DNA of 64,000 bases from Epiperipatus broadwayi (Eukaryota > Onychophora > Udeonychophora > Euonychophora > Peripatidae): contig JAQFVV010006705.1 of assembly GCA_028023455.1 (NCBI GenBank), forward strand, positions 124,001 through 188,000, read 5' to 3'. The first letter of the stretch is position 1; the number at the start of each line of letters is the position of its first letter. The position numbers and the translations under genes were made by a program. This document shows positions 1 through 10,219 of the stretch, in pieces. Below the pieces are notes generated by a model. It had not been told where the DNA came from and did no database searches. It saw only the letters and a list, made by a program, of their open reading frames with translations.

Positions 1-1390
1 TCTAAATTTAAAAAATTAATCATCATTCTTTCTCTAATTCTCTCTCTTACAGCCTTCAATCACTTAAGCTAATGAGGACTAGTGCATTGGGAACTTCATA
101 TGCTATTGGTTGTTGGTGCTACACTACCTATGATAACCGATTGTATGTTTATGCAATTACATTTCTATCCTTTAATTGCACACTCAGAAATTCTACCTTC
201 ACTCTTTTCCCCTATTTCTTTGTTTCTTTACTTTTCATTTTTTACCTTTATGTTGTCATATGTGTTGGCATGTTCTTTTTTGTTCTAGAATAACTGATAA
301 CAATGATATTTACGATGATGATGATTTAAAACAATAATTTCGATTCCATTATTATATTTATTGCGAGCTTATGTATTTATGTATTTCTTTTATATTTAAT
401 GTAGTCTTATAGATTTATTTAGATTATTTGTTACTATATATTTATCTCTTCTGTATTAATTACTTATTTTATATGACTAAAAATAAATCTTTTAAATAAA
501 ATATATGCATGAGTGTATTTTCAATAATAATAATAATAATAATGATTTATTTTATTTTACTTATTTAATTATTACGTAAGTTTAAACACAATGTAGATAA
601 ATGAAAAAATAGAATAAATTAGTATATATTGTTTTAAATATACAAATATTTAAAATAAGTCTTGAAAAGATAAAAATTTGCTAATGATTATACAAACATA
701 TACACTATTAATCTGTATGTTTAGATATATTGTTAATTGCATACAAATAAAATTTGAAAAATAAAAATTTGAAAATGATAAAATATAAAACTAGAAAATA
801 AACAGAATATAAAGAAAAAAAAAACAAATATTCAATCCAATCATAAGAGATTTTTTAAAACAAGACTTGCTAATATTGTCATCAGATATTTTGGTGCCAG
901 AAACAAACATAAAAAACAGATTTAACATTTAGGCACTTTACATACTTATTTTTCCAAGTGACATATGCTCTCACATAAATGTCAGTTTGTACATTTATAA
1001 GTTAATTCACATAAGTTTTTACTAAACATTTTTTTTTTATCTTTCTACAGCATTGTAATATATCCAATCTGAGCTACAACGGATTTGTTATAGCTACAAC
1101 CTCCCTCCCCCCCTTAAGATGAGGCAATGGGATAGTGTAACTCTTCACTTCTCATTTGTATTCTTACTACAAAACGTATTCATTTTTCAAATTATTTTTT
1201 TTTTATATTTCTTTCACTTTCACAAATAGTGTTTTATAGATTAATATGTCCATAATGTGCAGAGATTTGCTTCATATAGAATTCTATAAAGAATACATAG
1301 GATTTCAATTCTAGAATCCATAAAAATTCCATCATACAACATTAAGGTGTTCATTGAAATATGGACACTAGAAGGATTATCTCAGTTGGG
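1..1390. other. AT-rich stretch, no gene recognised
   Basis: I see no recognisable gene or mobile element. It holds homopolymer A/T runs, a short (AAT)n run at about 528-543 and a C-rich tract near 1101-1113. A 73-codon frame at 72-293 follows a pyrimidine-rich TTACAG resembling a splice acceptor, but the peptide is hydrophobic, low in complexity and unrecognised, so I do not call an exon. Confidence 0.5.
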
Positions 1391-1394
1391 TTTC

Positions 1395-1788
1395 TGATGA
1401 GCACCAAAATATATATTCAAATCCCCTCTAATTATATTTAAAGTCCAGTGTATACATTATACTTGTATTCAAACATTACAGATTCAGTTTGAATTCTGCC
1501 CATCACTCTCTTCTGTGTATTTAAATGGACATATTAAGGTCCTATATATAAGGGGTCAGAGTGACTTAAAATCAACATGGGTATGACAACAATATCGGCA
1601 TCAACAAGAGCTTTCAGCATTCCATCATCAGATTTTCAGTAATATGGAGGGTGGAGAAAACATAAGTTTGTCCATTAAAGCTTGAAGATTTACTATCTTA
1701 ATATAAACTAAGCACTGACTATATGTATATGTAGAAGGTGATAATCGGGACCAACTGATGAGTGCTGGCTCAGCACTATATATATATA
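1395..1788 (+). mobile_element. Hammerhead/tRNA-like repeat, locus R1, left part
   Basis: Non-coding repeat. In order: the 3' half of a tRNA-like region with a B-box-like ATTCAAATCC at about 1415-1424, an anonymous body (about 1490-1740) also found at 21690-21900 (reverse) and 21901-22110, then the 5' half of a hammerhead ribozyme (1745-1776). The repeat stops in a TA run where two Penelope pieces lie, and resumes at 2967 in the helix I / tRNA-like part of the next unit. Seeing tRNA-like, body, hammerhead, tRNA-like in this order implies more than one tandem unit. Family identity is inferred from internal comparison within this window only. Confidence 0.65.
1745..1776 (+). ncRNA. Broken hammerhead ribozyme (5' half)
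   Basis: CTGATGA core at 1755-1761, followed by a perfect 6-bp helix II (GTGCTG / CAGCAC, loop GCT) at 1762-1776. The expected GAAA is missing: a TA run follows and then the Penelope insertion. The left strand of helix I (GGGACCAA) precedes the core. It cannot self-cleave as it stands because the second core strand and the cleavage site are gone. Confidence 0.7.
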
Positions 1789-1838
1789 TATGTAATAAAT
1801 AAAGTTTGATATCTGTATTCGTTTCACAATATATGTAG

Positions 1839-2352
1839 TATACAAATCAATATCTATATCAAAATACAGTACAATTTATATAAATTATATTCTTTTAGAA
1901 GTACTTTCGACTATACACTTTGTAGTCTTTATCAACTATATAACGTTGAATAATCAAAATGAGACAACCCTTAACAATACCCATAGTTCAATTCAGATTT
2001 CCCACAATTCTGTTATCTTAACATTTGATGACTGGCAATTCATTAACATTTGACGATTTCTTGAAATCAACATAGCCTCTTTTATTTTACGTTTATTATG
2101 ACAACGTTCAATTTGAATAATTTTCATATTTTTATAATCAAATTTAAATCCATATTGACAAGATTTATTATGATCAAATATAACAGATGATGAAGGTTTA
2201 TTTACATCTGTTCCATATTGATTCTCTTTTTGAATTCTATTATATAAAAGCATATGTTCTTTTATTTTCTTCTCAAATGTACACTTAGATTCACCAATGT
2301 ATTGTACACCGCATCCACATATCAATCTATTTATATCAGATGAGTAGGTCAA
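1839..2352 (-). pseudogene. Penelope-like element 3' end, GIY-YIG domain (copy 1, truncated)
   Basis: On the minus strand, 2352-1993 reads a 119-residue frame ending in a C-terminal GIY-YIG endonuclease domain as in Penelope-like retroelements. Visible motifs are CGCGVQYIGES (the YIG half with the usual Cys pair), a Lys/Arg-rich KKIKEH helix, and KRKIKEAMLISRN, whose Glu is the probable metal-binding residue. The reverse transcriptase is absent. The ATG at 2352 comes from the junction, not the element's own start. From 1992 down to 1839 is the 3' non-coding region. The copy matches 2466-2966 in inverted orientation with few differences, so the pair is young. In life the domain would nick target DNA for target-primed reverse transcription; this fragment is dead on its own. 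Confidence 0.85.
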
Positions 2353-2966
2353 GTTTATTAGGAAAATTTATAATGGTTTGTGTCGTATTGCTTTTTTCTC
2401 TACAAATAACATAAATAGACTGCTTAATAATTCTAAAATTCAAAATTCAAAGTTTAATCAAAATTCTATTATATATAGATTGATATGTGGATGCGGCGTA
2501 CAGTACATTGGTGAATCTAAGTGTACATTTGAGAAGAGAATAAAAGAACATATGCTTTTATATAATAGAATTCAAAAAGAGAATCAATATGGAACAGATG
2601 TAAATAAACCTTCATCATCTGTTATATTTGATCATAATAAATCTTGTCAATATGGATTTAAATTTGATTATAAAAATATGAAAATTATTCAAATTGAACA
2701 TTGTCATAATAAACGTAAAATAAAAGAGGCTATGTTGATTTCAAGAAATCATCAAATGTTAATGAATCGCCAGTCATCAAATGTTAAGATAACAGAATTG
2801 TGGGAAATCTGAATTGAACTATGGGTATTGTTAAGGGTTGTCTCGTTTTGATTATTCAACGTTATATAGTTGATAAAGACTACAAAGTGTATAGTCGAAA
2901 GTACTTCTAAAAGAATATAATTTATATAAATTGTACTGTATTTTGATATATATATTGATTTGTATA
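2350..2966 (+). pseudogene. Penelope-like element 3' end, GIY-YIG domain (copy 2, truncated)
   Basis: This plus-strand copy runs 5' to 3' away from copy 1, so the two truncated 5' ends face each other (head to head). It extends further 5': RKIYNGLCRIAFFST and NINRLLNNSKIQ precede the nuclease and match the linker that usually joins the Penelope reverse transcriptase to GIY-YIG. The frame from 2378 gives 144 residues, with CGCGVQYIGES, KRIKEH and KIKEAMLISRN, and ends with TGA at about 2810. A 3' non-coding tail of about 155 bp follows (motif GTCGAAAGTACTTC near 2894). It is flanked by TA runs and embedded in the hammerhead repeat that resumes at 2967. Truncated, so non-autonomous. Confidence 0.85.
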
Positions 2967-3115
2967 TTATATATATAAGATCATTTATCTTTTTCATATT
3001 TATGTGGTGATGTCTATCAGTTGTAGAAGATGGAGTGGATAGATAAAGAGAGCTTGAAAGTCCGTGTTCAAATCCATGCCAGTTACGATAAAAGACTATA
3101 TAATTAGATAAAAAA
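2967..3115 (+). mobile_element. Hammerhead/tRNA-like repeat, locus R1, right part
   Basis: Continuation of the R1 repeat after the Penelope pair. It restarts in the helix I strand downstream of the lost cleavage site (AAGATCATTTATC, compare GAGATCATTTATT at about 22165), followed by the tRNA-like region with A-box-like GGAGTGGATAG and a B-box-like TGTTCAAATCC at 3065-3075. Match to the copies at 18459-18595 and 22162-22330 supports the call. Confidence 0.65.
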
Positions 3116-3249
3116 TAATCTATAAAATTACTTTGCAATAGTAAAATAAAAAATAAAAGAACTATAGAAGAACACCTTCCTAGCCACTCATCAGTAGTGA
3201 TTGCAATTGTATTTTTTATTTCTATAGTTAATGCAATCATCATTTTAAC

Positions 3250-4790
3250 AAACCATTCTAATTTGGGATTTACCCTTTAATTAATGTGTTGTAATATATG
3301 TTAAGTGTGCTGAGAAGCTGAGGAGAGTAAAAATGCGATAGCTTAGCGCTTTTGAAATCTAGATATTTATTTACTGACCACTACTAGATGACAAATTGGT
3401 TTGGCTATAGTCCGACTATGTTTAAAAAAATCATACAGCCTGGATTATTGACTGTAAAATAACTTCAACATTCGCCATATCCAGAAGTGAACCCGAGATT
3501 TTGGAATTGGCAGATAAATACTTCAAAGGAATCTTTTAAAAAGTAAATCGAGTAGAATTTTTTTTCCCTAAATATGATAAATTTTTAAAGATTCTTTTCT
3601 GTTTATGGTCTTATTCTAAAACAAACATTACGGATTGAATAAAAATAAAGAGAAAAAAGTGTTTTTAAAAATACGAAATATAACATTCGTTACTCTCAAA
3701 TATAATAGTTTTAAAGCATGTTTTAACATATATATGTAGCTGAGAAATGCGAATTTTGTGCTCAAAAATATATATGCGCAGGAGGGGGAGATATTGGCAG
3801 TAACAAAGAAAAACAAAGACTGCTACTATAGGAATGCAGTATATTTAGCAAGTACTTATTAATTTATTAATATATTCCCACCAAAACTATTTGATAAATG
3901 AAAAAAAAACAGAGACGTTAAGCGGAAAAGAAAAAGAGAGACGGAAAAGGGTCAGGAGAATGATAAAAAAAAAACGGAAGGTGAAAAAAAGTGGAAAAGG
4001 TAAAGTGTGCGAGAGAGAGTTATGGGAAATAGATCTGAATGTTAGAGAGGAGAAATGATTGAGAAAGGAATGAGTGTTTGTGCGTGACGTATAAGAGTGT
4101 TGGTGTGCGTGAGAGAGATTTTAACATCTTTGTCATTTATGAAATGAGTCACCACACCAATTTAGGTAATTTAACATTTGTGTTGAATTTCAGGTTTTAA
4201 TTGTTTATTTTAATGTTATGGTTAGTTACTCCCGAGGTCATATATCGTTTTAGTTCAAGTGGTGCTACAATAATTCTCAATCAATTGGCTAGACAAGATT
4301 CCCTTCCCCCTTTATAATTCACGGTTGAAAATCGCTCCTAGAATCTTTCACTTACAATTTAGTTGTCCTAATTACTATAATAATTGCTCAGGGGTAGTTA
4401 ATACATTTGATACATTTTTTCAATTTATTTTATAAAAGTTAATCATTCCATCGATGTTTACTTTTTTTTTTTTGTAGTGATTAAATTAGATTTTATTTAT
4501 TAGCTTAAAAAAAAAAAATCTTGAGTTAGATTTTGAAAAATTAAAGGTAGAAAAATAAATGATACGTTATATATATAATGTGTTTTTTTTTATTTTATTT
4601 TTAAAAAAATGTATAAAATTAGAATATGTTTAAGGTTTTATTTATTTATTAAAAACGATATTTATTTGTCGATTTACATATCACGTAACATATAAAAGGT
4701 TGCTGAAATGGAAAATAATGGCCAATGTTTTTAAATAAGTGATATTTCTTGTATTATATAAATTTGCTAGTAAATAAATAATTAAATGGT
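3250..4790. other. Unannotated stretch with a G/A-rich, CpG-bearing segment
   Basis: No gene recognised. A short frame at 3628-3816 (minus) is unremarkable. The segment 3890-4120 is purine-rich on the plus strand and carries several CpGs (AGACGTTAAGCGG, GTGCGTGACGT), unlike its surroundings; the CRE-like TGACGT at about 4085 is noted only as a sequence match. 4440-4700 is homopolymer-rich A/T. Confidence 0.4.
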
Positions 4791-4794
4791 TTGT

Positions 4795-4905
4795 TATTTG
4801 GCGGTTCATATGAAGTCCGAGCGGAAGAAACACAACTGAGGTACGAACTATATGCTGGAGGTTTTTGCCATCCTACCGTTGTTTCAGACCATGTAGAACA
4901 AATTT
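4795..4905 (-). repeat. tRNA-derived SINE-like fragment
   Basis: The reverse strand reads a tRNA-like head: A-box-like GGTAGGATGG about 45 bp before a B-box-like AGTTCGTACCTC. The opening TGGTTTGTTA on the plus strand also starts the similar minus-strand pieces near 49630 and 49751. No target-site duplication seen. Confidence 0.4.
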
Positions 4906-5224
4906 GCTAAAGACACATTATTATTGAACTTTTAGTAACAGAATTTTCCTCAACCAGTATTCTTATAGTACATGATTATATTTATTCATCTCCATACACA
5001 TTCAAACCAGTTAAAATTTGTAATTTTTTTTCAGTGCACAAATAGTTTAGCTTTTTTTCTCTCTCTCAGATACATAGTCATATGCAACTTTGAATTTTTT
5101 ACTTTCTAAATAAATTTATTAAAGGCTAAATTACGTTTTGTTTTGTCTACATTGTTATAATAATTATGTATTATAGGTGATTATTATTTTTCCTTTTTTA
5201 AATATAGGAAAAAATTGGTTTAGA

Positions 5225-5770
5225 TCATATGGATAGAATGTGTTGATTGTTGTTGTAGATCTTGTGTTACTTGTAGTTCTTGAGGATTTGAAATAGCTTC
5301 CAGGTCTCATCGTAGATGAAGTTGGATGATAGGATTTTGTCTCTTTTAATCATTTTTTGAAGCGATTGGGCAAAGCATAGGTCGTCATCTGGATGGGGCT
5401 GTGTGTATATATTTTTTACACCTGACATACCAAATTGAGTATGTGAGAAATATCAAGAGTCTTATTAAAAGAAATTCTCTTCTTTTGATGCATTCTTGCA
5501 ATGATGTTATTAGGTAATAATCCACTTTTACATTTTGGTAGATAATAGTTCTAATCTTTCCCAGACCATTACATGTGTTTATAATATATGAATAGGTTTC
5601 ATCCTACCTTTGACGGTGGGGTATGCTGGGTCCACTTTACTGATTTGTCATTTGACATTGAGAAACCATAATTTTGGCATGGCTTCGAGGTTTATCTTCA
5701 CGAAAAAGTCCAAATATTTGGGTTCAAGGGCCCAGAATTCAGCCTTCAACATTGGAATGGTAAGGGGGGG
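5225..5770 (-). pseudogene. Decayed coding sequence, unidentified
   Basis: This segment is less AT-rich than its neighbours and the minus strand shows protein-like frames broken by stops and frame changes. Read 5' to 3' they include FWALEPKYLDFFVKINLEAM, then NGLGKIRTIIYQNVKVDYY in another frame, then PDDDLCFAQSLQKMIKRDK and NFIYDETWKLFQILKNYK. The polar, charged composition is unlike the random AT-rich frames elsewhere, so I infer an old inactivated gene, probably transposon-borne. I do not recognise the family and assign no function. A plus-strand frame over 5610-5846 is probably the shadow of this. Confidence 0.35.
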
Positions 5771-5821
5771 GGTGATTGAACTCCATTATAAATTAAACTT
5801 ATGCTTTATATTTATTTTATT

Positions 5822-5965
5822 TAATAATAATATTTCTACAGTGTAATTTTCATGATATCACTTTCACGCAAGGTAGCGACTGATGTTAAAAGTGGATAGA
5901 AACTAATTCCCACCTTGCATAAAAATGGTATTATGAAAATTAGACTACAGAAATATTATTTATTA
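5822..5965. mobile_element. Short inverted-repeat element (MITE-like)
   Basis: Arms of about 50 bp, 5822-5874 and 5912-5965, are imperfect reverse complements (ATATTTCTACAG...CACGCAAGGT against ACCTTGCAT...CTACAGAAATATTAT) around a 37-bp centre. Both ends lie in TTATTAA-like AT tracts, so a duplication cannot be separated from the arms. No coding capacity. A non-autonomous DNA transposon is the likely origin. Confidence 0.5.
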
Positions 5966-6779
5966 AGTGGATAATCTCTTGTCTAATGAATGACTAATAA
6001 AAATTAATATTGAAGCAAATGCTTAAGTATTATTAGAAAGCTAAAAAGAACTCAATTTTTAGAACGAACTATACTACAAAGAATTTCACAAGAATTTGCC
6101 TATTCTTACATTTAACAAATTTATATTCCACTAAGATCTAAATGTTGAGTCACTAGAAGATACACATCTCTAAATGACGATAAAGTTGTAGACATCTTCC
6201 AATACTGGTAGGCAATTTTTTTCAATACTAATCATAGAGTATGATTTATATGCAATTCCTATAACATATTATTATAGTACTCTGGTCAGTAAATGGTCAC
6301 TTTATTGATAAGCATAACATTAAGTGATATTGAAAGATCTGGACACTATATAGAGTTTGTAACATTTCTTTGGATATTTAAATTCACTTATGTTTAAAAC
6401 TTATGTATTTTATATTTTTAAAATTGTAAGTAAGGGCAGTTTAGTTTTCACAGTCATTAATCTTATAGTTATTTACTTTGTCATATTTTATTTGCTATTT
6501 TGTGTTTTGTTGATTGTGCTAGTATTTTTTTTAACTTTAATTTAGTAATTTATTTGGCCCTGTGCTATCTTAAAAGTAGAATACTTTAGTATTGATATTA
6601 GCTAAATATTTTTTTCTGATTTTTTGCTATGTGATTATATTTTTGTCGTGTGATTTTTGCTTTTTTTTGCTCTGGTCATTTTCTAATTATTAACATGTTT
6701 AATATTTTGATTTATTGAGGTGTTTGGCTTTTTTTTTTTGATCGGGCATAGTTCTACAAAATTTGTGTGATTGTTTTTT
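5966..6779. other. AT-rich stretch, nothing recognised
   Basis: Homopolymer T/A runs and short frames only; no repeat family match noticed inside the window. Confidence 0.4.
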
Positions 6780-7135
6780 AATTTTTGATGGAAACTGCGA
6801 TTACTTATCTAGTGGTCAAAATAATTGGAACACATTGTAACCCATATTATCTGACATCGTATAGTGCTTAGTTGTGTCAGTGGTGGTTTTAGAGTTCTTC
6901 TTAGAATGGCAGAGAGTGCACTCTAAACCAGGGAACCAAATGTGAAATTCTGATGGAGCAAAATGAGGAATATAGGGAGAATGCTCTAATATCTTCAAAT
7001 AAAGTTTCAGAGAGTGTAAACAGTGTGAAAAGCAATGTGATGACATGGATTATCATGCAAGAACACAACAACCTTAGGTATTGGTCTGATGGCCTTTGTC
7101 CAAACTTTAGATTTCATCTCTAAATTTAGTGAGCA
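6780..7135 (-). pseudogene. Tc1/mariner transposase C-terminal relic
   Basis: The minus strand encodes, in two frames, pieces diagnostic of a mariner-type DDE/D transposase: VVFLHDNPCHHIA (compare the family's LHDNA-x-PH motif around the second catalytic Asp) and, after a frame change, EHSPYIPHFAPSEFH (compare the conserved HPPYSPDLAPSD block with the last catalytic residue). Stops and shifts break it and only the C-terminal third remains. Downstream on the same strand TGTTCCAATTATTTTGACCA may be the remains of the element's terminal inverted repeat. An ancient dead copy; no intact transposase in the window could mobilise it. Confidence 0.7.
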
Positions 7136-7559
7136 GTGCAAATAATTTTTGACTCACTGCCATAAATAGAGGATGTAATTTATAAATAATAATTCTATAT
7201 GTAAAATATTACAGAAATTACATATATTATAGTTGATGTTTTGTATTTTTTGATAAAGCTTGGATTTTTATTTTAATGTAAGATTAATTTTGAATATACT
7301 TTTTATTTTACCTGTCTAATGTAGTAAAATAAAATATATAATATGATAAAAATAAAATTTAATTTGAAATTTATTTTCAACAATTTTCTCAAGAGACTTT
7401 ACTACTTTATTTTATTTTTTACTTACTAACTGAATTAGTCAAAAAAATGTTGTTTTATATATTCAAACTGTGTTTTTTAAAGAAAATGTTGGATTATACT
7501 TTATTTTAATGTGAATAAATAATATAGTTAAAACAGTTAACTTATCAGCTTTTTATAGT

Positions 7560-7800
7560 ATGGACACAATTGTAAGATAGAAGATTACACATTTATTCTA
7601 GGATTACTCAATACTGCTTTTACTTCGGTGCAGCGGAAAGAGTCAGTCTCTGGACTGCAAAACTCTTGTATTATGGTTCAACTCTGCCATATCCACTACT
7701 TAAACTTTCTTATAAACTCCTGAGCAAGAAACCCATTTTATCTGGCCCAGTTTGATGCATGAGCGGAGTGGCAGATTCCAAAGTTCAATCATGGTTATAC
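7560..7800 (+). repeat. tRNA-like SINE fragment
   Basis: At about 7630-7686 the sequence GTGCAGCGGAAAGAGTC precedes GGTTCAACTCT at a spacing typical of Pol III A and B boxes. A reverse-strand relative lies near 50060-50155 (TTGAATCC...CACTGCAAGACTC). Ends not defined. Confidence 0.4.
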
Positions 7801-8023
7801 CTTTATTTAGATGATTTCATGTATATTTCTGGCTTGGATTTTTTCTATAATTATATATATAATATTAATGTTCATTTTTTTCTTCATAATTCAAATTTTG
7901 AAAATGTTAACTTGTCTGAGTAATGAAGTCCTTTTTTTAATAATCTAATGCTATGAAGTTCACCATAAGTTTAATCAAATGTGCACTTAGCATTAGATTA
8001 TAAAAAAGAAAGAAATCATTTCA
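7800..8023. repeat. AT-rich spacer with a small hairpin
   Basis: AATAATCTAATGCT (about 7939-7952) and AGCATTAGATTAT (about 7989-8001) form a 12-13 bp inverted repeat with a loop of roughly 36 bases. It could be a MITE remnant or a chance palindrome. Confidence 0.3.
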
Positions 8024-8386
8024 TTACACAGATGAACAGACATTTGCAAATTTGAATATATAATATTCAGTATTTCCATCTACAAATTTACATAAGACTT
8101 TTTTCTCTCTCATTTCTGTGTCCATAACTACATAATCCAAATCACTTTTTTGGCTTTTTATTTTTATCTCCTTATTTACTTGATTATTACAAATGAGGGT
8201 TTCTGTCTGGTGATTGTGTTGTTTGATGTCTTTTTTTCTTAGGCTGATAATTATATAATAATTATTTAAGAACAAAAGTAAATGTGATTGTACTTTTATT
8301 TTATATGCATATATTTTACTTTTAAAAATAGAAGGTAACAAATATAATTGCACTGCTAAAAAAATTAAAACTGATAGCATGGTCAC
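8024..8386 (-). CDS. Hypothetical 120-residue frame
   Basis: The minus strand from 8386 to 8024 is open for 120 codons. The N-terminus is hydrophobic (MTMLSVLIFLAVQLYLLPS), resembling a signal peptide or membrane anchor; the C-terminal 40 residues (around DLDYVVMDTEMREKKVLCK and NTEYYIFKFANVCSSV) are mixed and charged. I do not recognise a family. No clear poly(A) signal or splice sites were identified, and in DNA this AT-rich a frame of this size may be chance. It could be an exon, part of a decayed element, or noise. Confidence 0.2.
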   Translation of the reverse strand: MTMLSVLIFLAVQLYLLPSIFKSKIYAYKIKVQSHLLLFLNNYYIIISLRKKDIKQHNHQTETLICNNQVNKEIKIKSQKSDLDYVVMDTEMREKKVLCKFVDGNTEYYIFKFANVCSSV

Positions 8387-8599
8387 ACCTTATGAAATGG
8401 ATTGGTAATGCTTTTATTAATACTGTGATATGGTTTTTTGAGCTAAAGATTTCGTTAATTTTCTGGAGTTGTCAGCTTAGTTGCCTAATTATGTCACCAT
8501 TAGTCATTACGTAATATGTTATTTTTTTTCATTATTTTCAAAATTTAAATATGGTTTTTAGGATGTTTTTTGTTTGTAAACTTATATTTCTAATAACTC

Positions 8600-8720
8600 A
8601 AGTCCATTTTTTGAATTCTAATATACAATAAAGGCTCAATACCAAAATCAAAGATTGAATGAACCAAAGGTTGCCACCAGGGAAAGCAATAAAAATGGCA
8701 TCCATAAAGAGCTTTTATTT
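8600..8720 (+). repeat. Family X repeat fragment (S3 segment)
   Basis: Shares the string of landmarks 'tcaagtccaatttattgag ... gttgagcat ... ccaccagg ... aacaatagaaaa' with 28165-28280, 37440-37560, 40090-40195 and 46480-46600. Here the landmarks are CTCAAGTCCATTTTTTG and GCCACCAGGGAAAGCAATA. No coding potential seen. Confidence 0.4.
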
Positions 8721-9067
8721 TTCAATTGTTTTCTAGTTTTAATTTTAAAATCTTTTTGGCTAAATAACTAGCATTTTTCACTATCAGATATAGAATTAAT
8801 CTTGATATATCTTTTATTTATTACAATTAATCCCCATTTTATGTTTCCATTATTTTCCTCTTAAAATATATGTCCACACTTGGAATGAATTGTCTCTTCA
8901 CTTTTTTACTAACTTCTCAGTGTCTGCCAATGACTAATTTAATATTAAACAAGTGTTTCTATTTACATAATCTTTCTTTGTTTGAAAATGATTTATAGCT
9001 ATAAGTAGATTAATTAAAAGGACATCATCAAATTGCAACCCTAAATCTATAACATAATAGTTCTTAA

Positions 9068-9496
9068 CCCACTAAACATCACATGATCACTATTTCTTAT
9101 GCTAGCATATTATTGTTATTAAAACAGACAAAACTCTCCATACAGTATTGCCACTCAGTGCTAGCCAGAGTAATCAATGGATGCCAGAAGACTTGTGCAT
9201 AAAATCCCTATCTAGTGCCTACTCATCCAATATCCCCAGACTAGTTTCTGGCTTGTTTTGTAGTTAAGTAGAGATAAAAGGTGGCTGCTGGAGGGTTGCA
9301 TTAGATCCTAAGATCTAGGTGCAGTGCTCTCAGATCCAAAGCTCCTCACTGACAGACCACAAGCCAGAAACTAGTCTGGGGATGTTGGATGAGTAGACAC
9401 TAGGTAGGGATTTTATGCACAAGCCTTCTGGCATCCATTGATTACTCTGGTTGGCACTGAGTGGCACTACTGTATGGAGAGTTTTGTCAGTTTTAA
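9068..9496. mobile_element. Foldback MITE family A, most complete copy
   Basis: A palindromic non-coding element. The core 9123-9492 has inverted arms of roughly 140 bp (left ACAGACAAAACTCTCCATAC; right, reversed, the same) around a ~90-bp centre and is flanked on both sides by TTAA (9119-9122, 9493-9496). Shared landmarks: GCCAGAGTAATCAATGGATG, TAGTGCCTACTCATCCAATA, CCAGACTAGTTTCTGGCTTG. The 50 bp to the left (ACATCACATGATCAC...) recurs beside other copies, so the true ends may lie further out and TTAA may be internal. No transposase inside; superfamily unresolved. Confidence 0.75.
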
Positions 9497-10219
9497 TAAT
9501 AGTTCTTACTATCAATTGTCTACAGTTGCCAACAATTGCCTTAGTTGATGATTTTATAATCTCCATGATATGAGAGATAGGATTTATTTTGTCTTATTAT
9601 CATGATAGTAAATATAAACAAAAGAATGGTGTTTACACGTGCATTTGTGCACATTCATCATTCTTTCCAGACATCTCAGTGGATGGCTTAGTTAAAAAGT
9701 AAATATTTTAAAATTGAGTTTATTTATCATGCATCTGAGATGGTGGCCAGTGATGTTTCTATGGTCTTAAAGTCATGAGTAAAAGCTTGTAACCCCTCCT
9801 ACTTTGAGTAAAGCAAGTTCATTGATATCTCATTCTTCTTTGTTTAACATATAAATAATCACGCAATAATAATAACTATAATGGCAAGAATATTTTATAT
9901 TAATAATACTGATATTAAAAATTTACCCTATTCTTTTCCCAGTGAAAAATTAAAGCATCTGTTCATTTGACCCTTCAATAGGTTGATATTTCTATTGTTT
10001 TCTCTTATGGTAATTTTATAAACAATTAACATTTGATTTTAGTATTTAAAATCTTATTTTATATTAGAATTTAACAAATTGAGTTTGATTGGTTAGAAAT
10101 ATAAGTTTACAATGAAAAACATTTAAAAAAAATTATATTTGCATTTTGCAAATTGGAAAAAAATATAGAGTGAGATAAGTAATGAGAACAATTACTTTTT
10201 TCTTATTGGATAATTACAG

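Noticed and set aside
72-293. Frames of 73 and 68 codons after a TTACAG
   Set aside because: Two overlapping frames of similar length, hydrophobic and unrecognised; a splice-acceptor-like motif alone is weak.
1375-1415. Another hammerhead core (CTGATGAGC at about 1392)
   Set aside because: No GAAA at the right distance and no pairing helix I.
2752-3243. 163-codon frame on the minus strand
   Set aside because: Antisense to the Penelope 3' end and the tRNA-like repeat; composition is AT-rich noise.
9123-9492. piggyBac assignment for MITE A on account of TTAA
   Set aside because: Termini do not begin CCC and the outer homologous segments put the element ends in doubt.
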